64,000 nucleotides of DNA from Bacteroidales bacterium (GCA_017501525.1 JAFVWT010000011.1:1-64000), one strand, 5' to 3'; positions 36,569 to 45,261 are shown, numbered from the stretch's first letter. Translations and numbers: made by a program. Notes: a model not told the origin generated them from the letters alone.

Positions 36569-37438
36569 CTAAATTAATGTTCCATTTATGTCTATTTTGA
36601 GGGTGACTTCATGGTCTCTCGTGTCATCCTCAAGTTCTATTTCGTAATAATCAATTTGAGGGGTCTCCACTAATGTGGCATCATCTATCTTGTATGTGCT
36701 ATACTCTGAGTTTGCTATAGCCTCGATTATATTTGAAGGAATTTGACTTAGTTTTAAATCTGTCTCAGTCAGAATCCAGACATTATTCATATCAAATAGA
36801 AGTTCTCTTATGAAATCTCCATCTATAATCTCAACTTCTATTCTTCCATCTTCCCTCTCTATATCAAGAATTCTTGCGTTAGGATAATTTTGGGCAATAA
36901 ATGTTTCGATACCTTGATTTTCTGTTGGGGGCAAATGTTCCTGATAGTCATCATCTATATCTTTCTCCTCTTCTGTCTTTATAAGAGTTCCATCAGGGGA
37001 GTAAAATAAGTCCATCTCAATCTCTTTGCCATCCAAAGTTCCTTCGACTTCAATAATATAGATAGTCTCCATCCCTTCTCTATCCAATCTGTCAACATCC
37101 TCAATTCTCCAAGAAGCATATTCACTTTGGTTGAATGCCTCTTTAACTGCTTGAGGAAGCATATCGAAATTGATATCTATTTCTGTCATTTGCCATTGGC
37201 AATTTCTGTTAAACCACGCTTGATTATCAAGCAGTTGGGTTGAACGGGTTATCGCAGATTTAAATTCAGCAATATGGTAGCTACCCTTAGTGCTCCATCT
37301 GATATCGCTCGCGTCAGGATATCTATCCAATAATGCTGATTCAAATCTACCATCAGCCATTCCATTATTTTTCTCGCATGAAACGAGAGATAACATAATT
37401 ATCCCGAAGAGAACTAAATAATTGAATTGCTTAAACAT
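36569..37438 (-). CDS. PepSY-like (DUF2874) lipoprotein
   Basis: A 289-residue lipoprotein (signal ends LSLVSC-EKNNG). The mature part has repeated units of about 70-80 residues in which a helix resembling LPQAVKEAFNQSEYASWRIED or IPSNIIEAIANSEYSTYKID precedes beta strands ending in an acidic YIIEVEG/YYEIELED segment. This is the layout of the PepSY-like DUF2874 family of Bacteroidetes periplasmic proteins, whose role is unknown; some are thought to be inhibitors or binding proteins. Strongly acidic. A single-domain relative lies immediately upstream on the same strand. Confidence 0.75.
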   Translation of the reverse strand: MFKQFNYLVLFGIIMLSLVSCEKNNGMADGRFESALLDRYPDASDIRWSTKGSYHIAEFKSAITRSTQLLDNQAWFNRNCQWQMTEIDINFDMLPQAVKEAFNQSEYASWRIEDVDRLDREGMETIYIIEVEGTLDGKEIEMDLFYSPDGTLIKTEEEKDIDDDYQEHLPPTENQGIETFIAQNYPNARILDIEREDGRIEVEIIDGDFIRELLFDMNNVWILTETDLKLSQIPSNIIEAIANSEYSTYKIDDATLVETPQIDYYEIELEDDTRDHEVTLKIDINGTLI

Positions 37439-37477
37439 AATTACACCTATTATTAAATAAAATCAAATTTTTACAAC

Positions 37478-37930
37478 TTAGTCATCAATAGCTACAAGTT
37501 TATAGTTGGAATCAAATCGCAGATCCAATCCATTTGAGAGAGATACATCGGTAAATCGTCCCTCCTTTTCTATTGAATTGATGCGGACTCCCATGTAGTT
37601 TGCCTCAATGTATTGGCGAAGCTGAATCGGGATTATTCCGTGTGGCATCTCAAATGTTACATTTGCACTCTCAGCATCTACCTCCTGCCACTCTCCATTT
37701 TTGTAAAATGTCAGCTTCACTCCATTATTAAGCCTGACCTCATATTTGTTTTCAAACAAATCTTTCTCCATTTTGGCATAAGTGATGCTTTCATTTTTAA
37801 AATATGTAGAGATAAAATCATTCGCCTTTGATGGAAGATCTTTAACATCTATTATACGATCATTGTCTGCTTTTAAGGTTATAACACTCATAAGTAGAGA
37901 GGTTATAATTATAAATAATTTCTTTGTCAT
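37478..37930 (-). CDS. secreted PepSY-like (DUF2874) protein
   Basis: About 150 residues with a signal peptide (MTKKLFIIITSLLMSVITLKA) and two short PepSY-like units: LPSKANDFISTYFKNESITYAK then the strand pair KYEVRLNNGVKLTFYKNGEW, and IPIQLRQYIEANYMGVRIN then DVSLSNGLDLRFDSNY. The frame is open four codons further to 37942 (MIRA), but Met5 gives a normal signal. Located 39 bases before the larger DUF2874 lipoprotein gene and likely cotranscribed. Confidence 0.75.
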   Translation of the reverse strand: MTKKLFIIITSLLMSVITLKADNDRIIDVKDLPSKANDFISTYFKNESITYAKMEKDLFENKYEVRLNNGVKLTFYKNGEWQEVDAESANVTFEMPHGIIPIQLRQYIEANYMGVRINSIEKEGRFTDVSLSNGLDLRFDSNYKLVAIDD

Positions 37931-38198
37931 AGCTCGTATCATTTTTATGAAAAAACAACTACTATAATCGTGCCATAATTGTAAAGTGCATAAAATTAGG
38001 GCTGATAATTTATGATTTTAAATCAATATTGCTGCTAATATTATTAGAAAACATAATTTAGCGTTAGCAAAATTTATAAATATTTTGATTTGGGATGGCT
38101 TTTCAATATCTGAAAGTTCTATAATTTAACCGAGATATATCGAAGTTACTCCGGATAAACCATGAAAAATGCAAAAGTTTTAGAATCTGCTACATTAA

Positions 38199-38395
38199 AG
38201 GAACTTCTATTCAATATAGTCCACGTATAAAAGACAGAATGCAAAAACACTTGCGTCGTCAATGTCTTTTCTCGGAATCTTTGCATCCTCCTTTTTGTTT
38301 ATTCTCATATCCCGGCTAAGCTGAATTAAGGAAAATGAAAATCTTCTCGGAGAAATTCCATAAATCCCAGCAACCCCCTTTATAGAACATCCATT
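38199..38395. repeat. dispersed ~190-bp MITE-like repeat, copy B
   Basis: Gene-free gap 37943-38529. This part aligns with copy A at 23161-23350. Ends GGAACTTCTAT and the reverse of CCTTTATAGAACATCC form a degenerate terminal inverted repeat; a further inverted terminus (TTTTATAGAAACTCCCT) lies near 38414-38430. The rest of the gap is AT-rich without evident features except the promoter box at 38451. Confidence 0.6.
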
Positions 38396-38450
38396 AATTT
38401 ACTAAAACCATGATTTTATAGAAACTCCCTATATTGTCAGTAAATTGTTT

Positions 38451-38458
38451 TATATTTG
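38451..38458 (+). promoter_or_regulatory. -7 box for the M50-like gene
   Basis: TATATTTG, exact TAnnTTTG, 71 bases before the ATG. No clear -33 box. Confidence 0.45.
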
Positions 38459-38529
38459 CAGTATCGCTTAACATTTGGAACTATATTTTTGAGTAAGGGA
38501 TGTAAATATCCCGTTATTATATTTTTGTT

Positions 38530-39210
38530 ATGAAAACACTCTTTAGAATTTTGGGTTACCTTATATATATACCCGCTTGTTTGCTCTTTTTTTTCGAACT
38601 CTACCGGACAGTTCTGGTAATTATTCCTCAATATCAAATTTATAAGTGGTTTGTGGTAGGAATGGTTGCCTATTTTGTGCTAGGCTTATTTTTCAGGAAG
38701 AACAGGAAGTTTCTTCAGACATTTTCTCACGAACTTACCCATACTTTGGTCGGAATGCTTTTTTTGAGAAGGATACATTCTTTTACGGCTGAAAGAGGAG
38801 AAGGTGTGATGTCTTATTCTACGGGAAGATTCAAGTTAGGTGATACCATGATTTCTCTGGCTCCATATTTTCTTCCAATCTTTACTATCTTTTTTATGTT
38901 GATTAAGCATGCTGTAGCCGGGGATGCTATTTATATTTTTGACGGTTTGATAGGATTTACATTCGCATTCCATATAGGATGCTTTATTGCTCAGACCGGT
39001 TCATATCAGACTGATATACAAAAAAACGGACTTTTCTACTCCTATCTCATCATTGCGACATTCCTTGCTCTGAATACATCCTTAGTCTTGCTAAGTATTG
39101 ATACTAACCTGATTCCGGCAATTAAAAGTTATTTTATAACCGCTTGGGAGGATTTAAAATTTGCAGTTGAATTCATATATTCAAAAATTTCTGCAATTAT
39201 TTCAAAATAA
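38530..39210 (+). CDS. M50-like membrane metalloprotease homologue
   Basis: A 226-residue integral membrane protein with about six hydrophobic segments. Residues 67-71 are HELTH in FLQTFSHELTHTLVGMLFLR, a zinc-protease HExxH in a membrane context as in M50/M50B site-2-protease-like families. The second metal ligand region (NPDG-like in S2P) is not evident, so activity is uncertain. It stands alone upstream of tRNA-Pro with its own promoter box. Confidence 0.65.
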   Translation: MKTLFRILGYLIYIPACLLFFFELYRTVLVIIPQYQIYKWFVVGMVAYFVLGLFFRKNRKFLQTFSHELTHTLVGMLFLRRIHSFTAERGEGVMSYSTGRFKLGDTMISLAPYFLPIFTIFFMLIKHAVAGDAIYIFDGLIGFTFAFHIGCFIAQTGSYQTDIQKNGLFYSYLIIATFLALNTSLVLLSIDTNLIPAIKSYFITAWEDLKFAVEFIYSKISAIISK

Positions 39211-39239
39211 TTTAATATATTTGCGGCCTAAAAAGAAAT

Positions 39240-39313
39240 CGGGGTGTGGCGCAGTTGGCTAGCGCACCTGCTTTGGGAGCAGGGGGTCCTCCGTTCGAGT
39301 CGGAGTACCCCGA
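39240..39313 (+). tRNA. tRNA-Pro (anticodon TGG)
   Basis: A 74-base cloverleaf: acceptor CGGGGTG pairs with TACCCCG, anticodon stem CTGCT/AGCAG around TTTGGGA gives anticodon TGG, T-loop GTTCGAGTC, discriminator A; CCA is not encoded. A TATATTTG -7 box lies at 39216-39223. Confidence 0.95.
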
Positions 39314-39315
39314 CT

Positions 39316-39347
39316 AAAAGGTTGTTCTGAGAAGGGCAACCTTTTTT
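39316..39347 (+). terminator. terminator of tRNA-Pro
   Basis: AAAAGGTTG at 39316-39324 pairs with CAACCTTTTTT from 39337, with a T-run. Confidence 0.85.
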
Positions 39348-39372
39348 ATTTAGAGAGATTCATCTTAAAATG

Positions 39373-39403
39373 TTGCGGAATCTAATTGCGTCACATTCCG
39401 CAA
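39373..39403. other. perfect 9-bp hairpin downstream of tRNA-Pro
   Basis: TTGCGGAAT at 39373-39381 and ATTCCGCAA at 39395-39403, 13-base loop, no T-run. Function unknown; it sits just outside the REP-like cluster. Confidence 0.5.
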
Positions 39404-39461
39404 GAGCAGCGGATTCTATTTCATAAACATATTTATAAGGAGTATATGTCCTTTCCTAAAA

Positions 39462-39585
39462 CACCTGGAGCGCAAATTGGTGTCAGAGTGGCTTTTGTTG
39501 CTCCAGGTGCTGATGGAAATCGTTACACCTGGAGCGCGAGATGTGGACTATATGTGGCTCTAAGTGGGGATTGCTGCTCCAGGTG
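39462..39585. repeat. REP-like hairpin pair 1
   Basis: Two long hairpins: CACCTGGAGC 39462-39471 with GCTCCAGGTG 39500-39509, and CACCTGGAGC 39526-39535 with GCTCCAGGTG 39576-39585. Loops are 28 and 40 bases. The units are joined by a conserved CTGNTGGAAATCGTTA linker. Confidence 0.88.
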
Positions 39586-39764
39586 GATTTGGGCTTCTCG
39601 GTTATGATTTGGGTTTGTTAGTAGGGATTAGTTCTCGCTGGTGTGGGGATTGGGCTTCCTGTCTTCTCCTTGCTTTGTTGGTATAGCATTGCTGTAATCG
39701 GAAACATTAAATTCTCGGATTTCCGTAATGTTAATTTTTCCTGCTTAGTTTGGCCTTCCAAAAA
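39462..39764. repeat. 303-bp direct repeat, left copy
   Basis: Nearly identical to 41233-41535, about 10 mismatches in 303 bases and only one in the 176-base spacer after the hairpin pair. Together the two copies bracket the transposase gene. Confidence 0.85.
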
Positions 39765-39888
39765 CACCTGGAGCGCAAATTAGCGTTAGAGAGTCATTTG
39801 CTGCTCCAGGTGCTGTTAGGAGTCGTTACACCTGGTGCGCACGATGTGGCCTGCATGTGTCTCTGAGATGAGATTCCTGCTCCAGGTG
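39765..39888. repeat. REP-like hairpin pair 2
   Basis: CACCTGGAGC 39765-39774 / GCTCCAGGTG 39803-39812, and CACCTGGTGC 39829-39838 / GCTCCAGGTG 39879-39888. The second left arm has one substitution. Confidence 0.88.
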
Positions 39889-40048
39889 TTTTTTCCTTAT
39901 TGTATCATTTTCACATATAAAAAGGGTGCTGATGTCATTTCTGAACGCAGCAACTTCAAAAGTGATCTTATACAAGTCCTAAAAGTGTAAACCTACTTGA
40001 ATAAATTGAAGTAAGAAAAAGTTCAGAAAAAATAAGGTGATGTAAAAA

Positions 40049-40172
40049 CACCTGGAGCGCAGATTAGCGTCAGAGAGGCTTTTGATGCTCCAGGTGCTGC
40101 TGGAAATCGTTACACCTGGAGCGCGTGATGTGGACTATATGTGGCTCTGAGTGGGAATTGCTGCTCCAGGTA
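40049..40172. repeat. REP-like hairpin pair 3
   Basis: CACCTGGAGC 40049-40058 / GCTCCAGGTG 40087-40096, and CACCTGGAGC 40113-40122 / GCTCCAGGTA 40163-40172. It lies 145 bases upstream of the transposase ATG. Confidence 0.88.
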
Positions 40173-40232
40173 TCTTTGTGCATGATTGAATTTATATTGT
40201 TTTAAGGTTGCGTATTAGTGAAAAAAGTGTTG

Positions 40233-40240
40233 TATATTTG
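40233..40240 (+). promoter_or_regulatory. -7 box of the RAYT gene
   Basis: TATATTTG with a GTTG 22 bases upstream (40207-40210) as a weak -33 box. Suggests the transposase has its own promoter and a leader of about 70 bases. Confidence 0.5.
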
Positions 40241-40316
40241 TCCTTGTATAAAGGTCGGATTCTTTGAATTTTGTATTTGAGGGTCAGTCATATTGTTAAT
40301 ATAAAGTTCTAATTTT

Positions 40317-41198
40317 ATGGAGGTGCGAGAAAAGAGGGGTTATTATCATCTTTGTACCGATGGTACTAGGATTTCGTCAATATTTAAAGAAGATTCAGAT
40401 TTTATTGCCGGTGCAAACAGGGTTGCTATTTGTAAGCATATTACCGGTGTTTCAGTTGTTTCTTTTACATTGATGGATAATCATATCCATTGTGTTTTGT
40501 ATGGATCACTTGAGCAATGTAGATGCTTTATCTTAAAATATGTTCAGTTGACATCAATGTATAATCAATGTGAGTATAGTGTATCAAAATCTCTTAGGCA
40601 ACTGAAATCTAGTATTATACCTATTTTTGATGAGTCAGTTTTAAGGAAGACAATCTCATATGTTCATAGAAATCCAATTAAAGGTGGTTTTCGTTTTCTT
40701 CCTTCTGAATATATGTGGTCTTCGTCTTATTTAATGTATAAATGTCGGTTGACTGTTGGTAATCAAAAATCGCGGACTATCCAATCTCTTACTTTTAGAG
40801 AAAGGCGTAGTTTGTTGCGGACCCATTTCTCATTGCCGGGAGATTGGATTGTAGACCCAAGTGGCCTCATTGACTATCGCTGCTATGTTGAGTATCCTTT
40901 AGTTGAAAGGCTCTTTAGATCTCCTGCTGGATATATATACTTTCTTTCGCAAAAGAATGAAGGAGAGATAGATAAGACTTTGGGTCAATCTCAAAATGTT
41001 TTTCTTGGAGATAAGGAGTTGAGATGTGTACTGAGCAGATTAATTCGAGAAAAGTATAATGTTGAAGGTATTATATATTTGAATATGCCTCAACGGTTGG
41101 AGGTTGCTCGAATATTGAAGTATGAATATTTCTCAACGCCCAAGCAGATAGCCAGACTTCTCAACATCAAAGTAGAAATGTTAAAGGATTTTATATAA
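40317..41198 (+). CDS. REP-associated tyrosine transposase (RAYT, IS200-like Y1)
   Basis: A 293-residue HUH single-strand nuclease of the RAYT branch. The HUH pair is His56-x-His58 in TLMDNHIHCVLYG; candidate nucleophile tyrosines are Tyr75, Tyr82 and Tyr87 in ILKYVQLTSMYNQCEYSV; the RAYT signature YVHRNPIKGGFRFLPSEYMW follows at about 114-133. The C-terminus (ARILKYEYFSTPKQIARLLN) looks like the helix-turn-helix seen in many RAYTs. RAYTs are usually single-copy, not self-mobile in the IS sense, and act on REP hairpins; here nine matching hairpins flank the gene. The frame is intact. Confidence 0.85.
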   Translation: MEVREKRGYYHLCTDGTRISSIFKEDSDFIAGANRVAICKHITGVSVVSFTLMDNHIHCVLYGSLEQCRCFILKYVQLTSMYNQCEYSVSKSLRQLKSSIIPIFDESVLRKTISYVHRNPIKGGFRFLPSEYMWSSSYLMYKCRLTVGNQKSRTIQSLTFRERRSLLRTHFSLPGDWIVDPSGLIDYRCYVEYPLVERLFRSPAGYIYFLSQKNEGEIDKTLGQSQNVFLGDKELRCVLSRLIREKYNVEGIIYLNMPQRLEVARILKYEYFSTPKQIARLLNIKVEMLKDFI

Positions 41199-41232
41199 AG
41201 GTGCTGTTAAAGTATATGTGTCTTTTCGAAAA

Positions 41233-41356
41233 CACCTGGAGCGCAAATTGGCGTCAGAGTGGCTTTTGTTGCTCCAGGTGCTGCTGGAAATCGTTACACC
41301 TGGAGCGCGTCATGTGGGCTATATGTGGCTCTGAGTGGAGATTACTGCTCCAGGTG
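41233..41356. repeat. REP-like hairpin pair 4
   Basis: CACCTGGAGC 41233-41242 / GCTCCAGGTG 41271-41280, and CACCTGGAGC 41297-41306 / GCTCCAGGTG 41347-41356. Starts 34 bases after the transposase stop. Confidence 0.88.
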
Positions 41357-41535
41357 AATTTGGGCTTCTCGGTTATGATTTGGGTTTGTTAGTAGGGATT
41401 AGTTCTCGCTGGTGTGGGGATTGGGCTTCCTGTCTTCTCCTTGCTTTGTTGGTATAGCATTGCTGTAATCGGAAACATTAAATCCTCGGATTTCCGTAAT
41501 GTTAATTTTTCCTGCTTAGTTTGGCCTTCCAAAAA
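41233..41535. repeat. 303-bp direct repeat, right copy
   Basis: Second copy of 39462-39764, including hairpin pair 4 and the 176-base spacer. The copies are 1771 bases apart start to start. Confidence 0.85.
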
Positions 41536-41583
41536 CACCTGGCGCACAAATTAGCGTTAGAGTGGCTTTTTGTGCTCCAGGTG
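41536..41583. repeat. single REP-like hairpin 5
   Basis: CACCTGGCGC 41536-41545 / GCTCCAGGTG 41574-41583. Only the first half of a pair; the second is missing. Beyond it the sequence runs without features to the tRNA-Ser terminator. Confidence 0.8.
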
Positions 41584-41719
41584 GATTGGGCCTCTGGCAT
41601 TCCCTTTGCTTTGCGTGGAACCTTGCAAAGTCAAAAATCTTTCGGCTATTGCCTCAGATTTCCTTTTTTGCATCATTCTCCTGATTACAAGCAAGCTTGT
41701 GTCAGTAGTATAATGCAAA

Positions 41720-41749
41720 AAAATCGTACAGAAATCTCTGTACGATTTT
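41720..41749 (-). terminator. terminator of tRNA-Ser
   Basis: A 13-bp perfect stem AAAATCGTACAGA / TCTGTACGATTTT with a four-base loop; on the minus strand followed by a run of T. Confidence 0.9.
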
Positions 41750-41756
41750 GACTTTG

Positions 41757-41843
41757 CGGTGAGGGGGGGATTCGAACCCCCGGAACCCTTACGAGTTCGG
41801 CAGTTTAGCAAACTGCTGGTTTCAGCCACTCACCCACCTCACC
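41757..41843 (-). tRNA. tRNA-Ser (anticodon GCT)
   Basis: An 87-base class II tRNA. Acceptor GGTGAGG pairs with CCTCACC; anticodon stem GCAGT/ACTGC around TTGCTAA gives GCT; a long variable arm (CGAACTCGTAAGGGTTCCG region) and T-loop GTTCGAATC are clear. Discriminator G; CCA not encoded. Confidence 0.95.
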
Positions 41844-41925
41844 AATCCAGAGGGCACTTGGCCTTAAGGACTGCAAAGGTAATACAAAAAGAATAAAAAA
41901 CAATAGGCCTCTATTCTATTTTATC

Positions 41926-42879
41926 CTATTTTGCAATATTCTCTCTCATTTCTGTGTCGGCTTGAATGTTTTTGATTTTGTAGTAATCCATTATGCCGAG
42001 GTTTCCTGAACGGAATGCATCAGCCATTGCAAGTGGAATTTCTTTTTCTGCTTCAATCACTTTTGCTCGTGCTTCCTGTGCTTTGGCTTTCATTTCTTGT
42101 TCGAGTGCGACAGCCATTGCTCTTTTCTCTTCTGCGCGTGCTTGGGCAATGTTTTTGTCGGCGTTTGCCTGGTCGATTTGGAGTACTGCACCAATGTTTT
42201 TACCTATATCTATGTCTGCAATATCGATAGATAGAATTTCAAATGCTGTTCCGGCGTCAAGGCCTTTTGCCAAAACGACTTTAGATATTGAATCGGGATT
42301 TTCCAATACTTCTTTATGGGACTCGGCAGAACCGATGCTTGAAACGATTCCCTCACCTACGCGGGCCAAAACTGTTTCTTCTCCTGCTCCTCCTACCAAT
42401 TGTCTGATGTTGGCACGAACTGTTACTCTCGCTTTGGCGATAAGCTGGATACCGTCTTTTGCGACCGCTGTAACGGGAGGGGTGTTGATTACTTTCGGAT
42501 TTACTGACATTTGTACTGCCTCAAATACGTCTCTGCCTGCAAGGTCAATGGCTGCGGCCATTTTAAAGTCGAGGATAATATTAGCTTTGTCTGCAGAAAT
42601 CAATGCATTTACTACATTGGGCACATTTCCTTTTGCAAGATAGTGTGCTTCAAGTGCGTTAGCATCGAGTTTGAGTCCTGCTTTGGTTCCTGTGATCATT
42701 GCCATGACAATTGTGCTGGGGGGGACTTTCCTCCAACGCATAAGAACTAATTGCAATAACGAGATTCTTACTCCGGATATTAGAGCCTGGAACCACAATG
42801 TGATTGGGAAGAACCATAGTAAAATAACCAGGCCAATAAGCGCAATGGCTATCCAAATAATAAAAGTCAATTCAATCAT
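41926..42879 (-). CDS. floA: flotillin-like membrane microdomain protein FloA
   Basis: A 317-residue SPFH-type protein. An N-terminal hydrophobic hairpin (about 5-50) is followed by [21 protein letters not shown], the SPFH domain with [23 protein letters not shown], and an alanine/glutamate-rich coiled coil ([36 protein letters not shown] near 240-280). FloA scaffolds membrane microdomains. It follows an NfeD gene on the same strand with 8 bases between, the standard NfeD-flotillin pair. Confidence 0.95.
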   Translation of the reverse strand: MIELTFIIWIAIALIGLVILLWFFPITLWFQALISGVRISLLQLVLMRWRKVPPSTIVMAMITGTKAGLKLDANALEAHYLAKGNVPNVVNALISADKANIILDFKMAAAIDLAGRDVFEAVQMSVNPKVINTPPVTAVAKDGIQLIAKARVTVRANIRQLVGGAGEETVLARVGEGIVSSIGSAESHKEVLENPDSISKVVLAKGLDAGTAFEILSIDIADIDIGKNIGAVLQIDQANADKNIAQARAEEKRAMAVALEQEMKAKAQEARAKVIEAEKEIPLAMADAFRSGNLGIMDYYKIKNIQADTEMRENIAK

Positions 42880-42887
42880 AATTAGAT

Positions 42888-43349
42888 TTATTTAAGTTTT
42901 ACATATATTTTATTGTCCGCTAAAAGTGTTACCTCAACAAGGGATTGAGGGTCAATAATTCCGTCTGTTGATATGGCTTCAACACTTTGAGTCCCTATCA
43001 GAACTTTGCCCATCGGGGCCAATCTGGTTAGTGTCAGACCTTCCATCCCGACATTGATTCCTTTCTCAATGGGTGACAGATTGGATTTACTGTCAATATT
43101 TGTGGATAGTGAGAGTTTCCGCCATGTTTTGGATCTGAGTGCAAGGACTAGAAACAGTGAGAGCAATACTATATTTATAATAATAGTGATGATTCCTCCG
43201 GTTTGTCCATATTGTTCCCAACCTACAAAGCAGGATGCCACTAACGATGCCAATCCTATGAGCCCTGTCAGAAATATTCCCGGTATTAGGATGATTTCAG
43301 CAATAATTAGCAGTATTCCGACAAGTATTAATGTGATAATAAGTCCCAT
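42888..43349 (-). CDS. NfeD-family membrane protein
   Basis: A 153-residue protein with three or four N-terminal membrane helices ([53 protein letters not shown]) and a C-terminal OB-fold domain ([22 protein letters not shown]), the short NfeD1b type. It partners flotillin; the first helices carry the characteristic PGxFxxGLxG motif ([11 protein letters not shown]). Confidence 0.92.
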   Translation of the reverse strand: MGLIITLILVGILLIIAEIILIPGIFLTGLIGLASLVASCFVGWEQYGQTGGIITIIINIVLLSLFLVLALRSKTWRKLSLSTNIDSKSNLSPIEKGINVGMEGLTLTRLAPMGKVLIGTQSVEAISTDGIIDPQSLVEVTLLADNKIYVKLK

Positions 43350-43382
43350 TGTTTTATAAAATAAGTAGTTGTCAATATTGTT

Positions 43383-45257
43383 TTATAGAGTGCTCAATGT
43401 AACATTCTCCACTCCTAAATCTTTAAGTGTTTTAATAAGGTATTCAGCTTCATCTTTTTTTGTAAATGGTCCTACCATATATATTGTTTGTCCATTTTGC
43501 GTGCCGCGTGAGATGTCTTTGTCACTGGTCTGTTGTATTATTGTGAGAACAGAGGATGGTAGGCCGTCTTGATATCCATCCAGAATTACTGAATAACCTT
43601 TGTTTTTCCCTTTGTTCTGTTCAATGCTTTTGGCTTTCTTTATAGTTATGCTTTGTCCATCATTATAGGCAATGATAAATGCACTTGAGAACCCTTTTTT
43701 ACGGACTGTGTTCAAATTTGAGAGGGCCTCGGAGTGTGTGCGGAATACTCCAACGGTATGAAGATATTTCCCTGAATTGAGTTTCTTGACGAAAACGGGG
43801 CTGAGTCCTTTTAAATCCTTAACCTTTGCTTTAGATCCCAAAACCGCAATCTGAATCTGGTAGACAAGGCCATCAGGGAGTGAATTATCGGGGGCAAACT
43901 GTCCCTCTTTCAGTACTTTGAAAGAATAGTCAAATTTGGGCTCAGGAATCTCTACCGTGATATATGGAATCTCTCCCATCTGTCTCTTTTCAAATTTGAA
44001 AGATGGGGATTGGAAATTGGTAGATACCTTAATGTCTTCATCTTCTATTTTTTGAGGAATAACTCCTTTTGAGAGAAATTCCATTTCAAGTTTGTGCACT
44101 TCTTTTGAAATTTGCTCCAATTCCTTTTTTATTGTAGCCGCCTCTTCTTCCAAATCTCTTATGATACCTTTGAGAAACTCTTTGTCGCTCTCATTTGCCC
44201 TCTGATACATTTGTCTGCTCTCTGCGAGTTTTTCCCTTTTCTCCCTATAATCCTGTTGAAGGGATTTAATCTTACTGATATGTATTGAATAATTGTCGTA
44301 GGTGTGTTGGAGGGTGCTGTCGATATGAAATTCTGTTGTTTGGTCTATGTCTGTCTGTTGAGGAACTCTTCTTATCGCAAATCGGGCAATGTCTTCAGCC
44401 GATTCATCTGTCCGGAGTGCTGTTTTCACAGGGGTGGCAATAGCTTCCAATACAAAGGCCTCAATCTCTCCCTCAGAAGAGTTCCTGTCTGAAAAAAGAA
44501 TGGTGAAATTACCATCGTATGTGTTGTGATAGATTAAATCGTTGTGGGTGGAGGAGTATGGAAATCCCAAGTTTTCGGGAATCCCCCATTCTCCACTTTC
44601 ATTGTCCCATTCACTTTTGAACAAATCAAATCCTCCGATTCCTGCAAATCCGTTGGATGCGAAGTAGAGGGTTTTGCCGTCAGGACTCAAGAATGGAAAT
44701 ATCTCATCGGCACTTGATGTAGTTGCTTCACTTAATATCTCAGGAGCAGACCAATTGTTTCCTGCTATTTTAACCGAGGAGTAAATATTCCATGCCCCGC
44801 TCTCATCCGGAGCAGAGAAAATTACCTTGTCAGAATTGCCGGTAAAATGAATTGCTGAGTAAAATTGGTGAATGGTTGCAGACTTGTTAAATGGGTTTGG
44901 AAGAGGAATCCAACAATTATCTTCATAATCGGGGATGTAGAGATAGAAGTCTTCTAGACTTAACTTCTTTGAATTCAACAAATTGGGACGAACTATGTAT
45001 TGCAACATATTTATCCCGTTTTCGCAGTTGAGAAGTTTTTTCTCTATTCCACTGATTCTTAATGAGTCTGTTGAGGATTGTAGTGCCTTGTGATATAGTG
45101 TGATAGCTTTCTCAAATTTGTAACTGTGATATAATGAATCTGCATGATACTCATATTGCAAATCTCCCTCAGTGTTTGTAAAGTCTTGACTAACAAGAGG
45201 TAATGAGAATAGTAAAAGTATTGTACCTATAAACAAATTTTTCATCCAATTTTTCAT
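43383..45257 (-). CDS. exported PD40/WD40-like protein with SPOR-type C-terminus
   Basis: A 624-residue secreted protein. Signal peptide to about residue 24 (SLPLVSQ); TPR-like helices 30-85; WD40-like PD40 beta-propeller units 130-270 with FPFLSPDGKTLYFASNGFAGIGGFDLF; coiled coil 310-400 rich in Glu/Lys; then two SPOR-like domains (GLVYQIQIAVLGSKAKVKDL and GYSVILDGYQDG ... VGPFTKKDEAEYLIKTLKD). PD40 plus peptidoglycan-binding domains is typical of PorE/OmpA-like envelope proteins of this phylum; here SPOR replaces OmpA. Likely cell-wall bound. Confidence 0.8.
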   Translation of the reverse strand: MKNWMKNLFIGTILLLFSLPLVSQDFTNTEGDLQYEYHADSLYHSYKFEKAITLYHKALQSSTDSLRISGIEKKLLNCENGINMLQYIVRPNLLNSKKLSLEDFYLYIPDYEDNCWIPLPNPFNKSATIHQFYSAIHFTGNSDKVIFSAPDESGAWNIYSSVKIAGNNWSAPEILSEATTSSADEIFPFLSPDGKTLYFASNGFAGIGGFDLFKSEWDNESGEWGIPENLGFPYSSTHNDLIYHNTYDGNFTILFSDRNSSEGEIEAFVLEAIATPVKTALRTDESAEDIARFAIRRVPQQTDIDQTTEFHIDSTLQHTYDNYSIHISKIKSLQQDYREKREKLAESRQMYQRANESDKEFLKGIIRDLEEEAATIKKELEQISKEVHKLEMEFLSKGVIPQKIEDEDIKVSTNFQSPSFKFEKRQMGEIPYITVEIPEPKFDYSFKVLKEGQFAPDNSLPDGLVYQIQIAVLGSKAKVKDLKGLSPVFVKKLNSGKYLHTVGVFRTHSEALSNLNTVRKKGFSSAFIIAYNDGQSITIKKAKSIEQNKGKNKGYSVILDGYQDGLPSSVLTIIQQTSDKDISRGTQNGQTIYMVGPFTKKDEAEYLIKTLKDLGVENVTLSTL

Positions 45258-45261
45258 TCAA

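Noticed and set aside
39386-39607. 73-codon ORF across the first REP-like pair
   Set aside because: Entirely made of repeat sequence; not protein-like.
39462-41583. Repeated CACCTGGAGC units as a CRISPR array
   Set aside because: Units are hairpin pairs of irregular spacing around a transposase; no uniform spacers and no cas genes.
41993-42643. 216-codon ORF antisense to floA
   Set aside because: Shadow of the Ala/Glu-rich floA coding sequence on the other strand.
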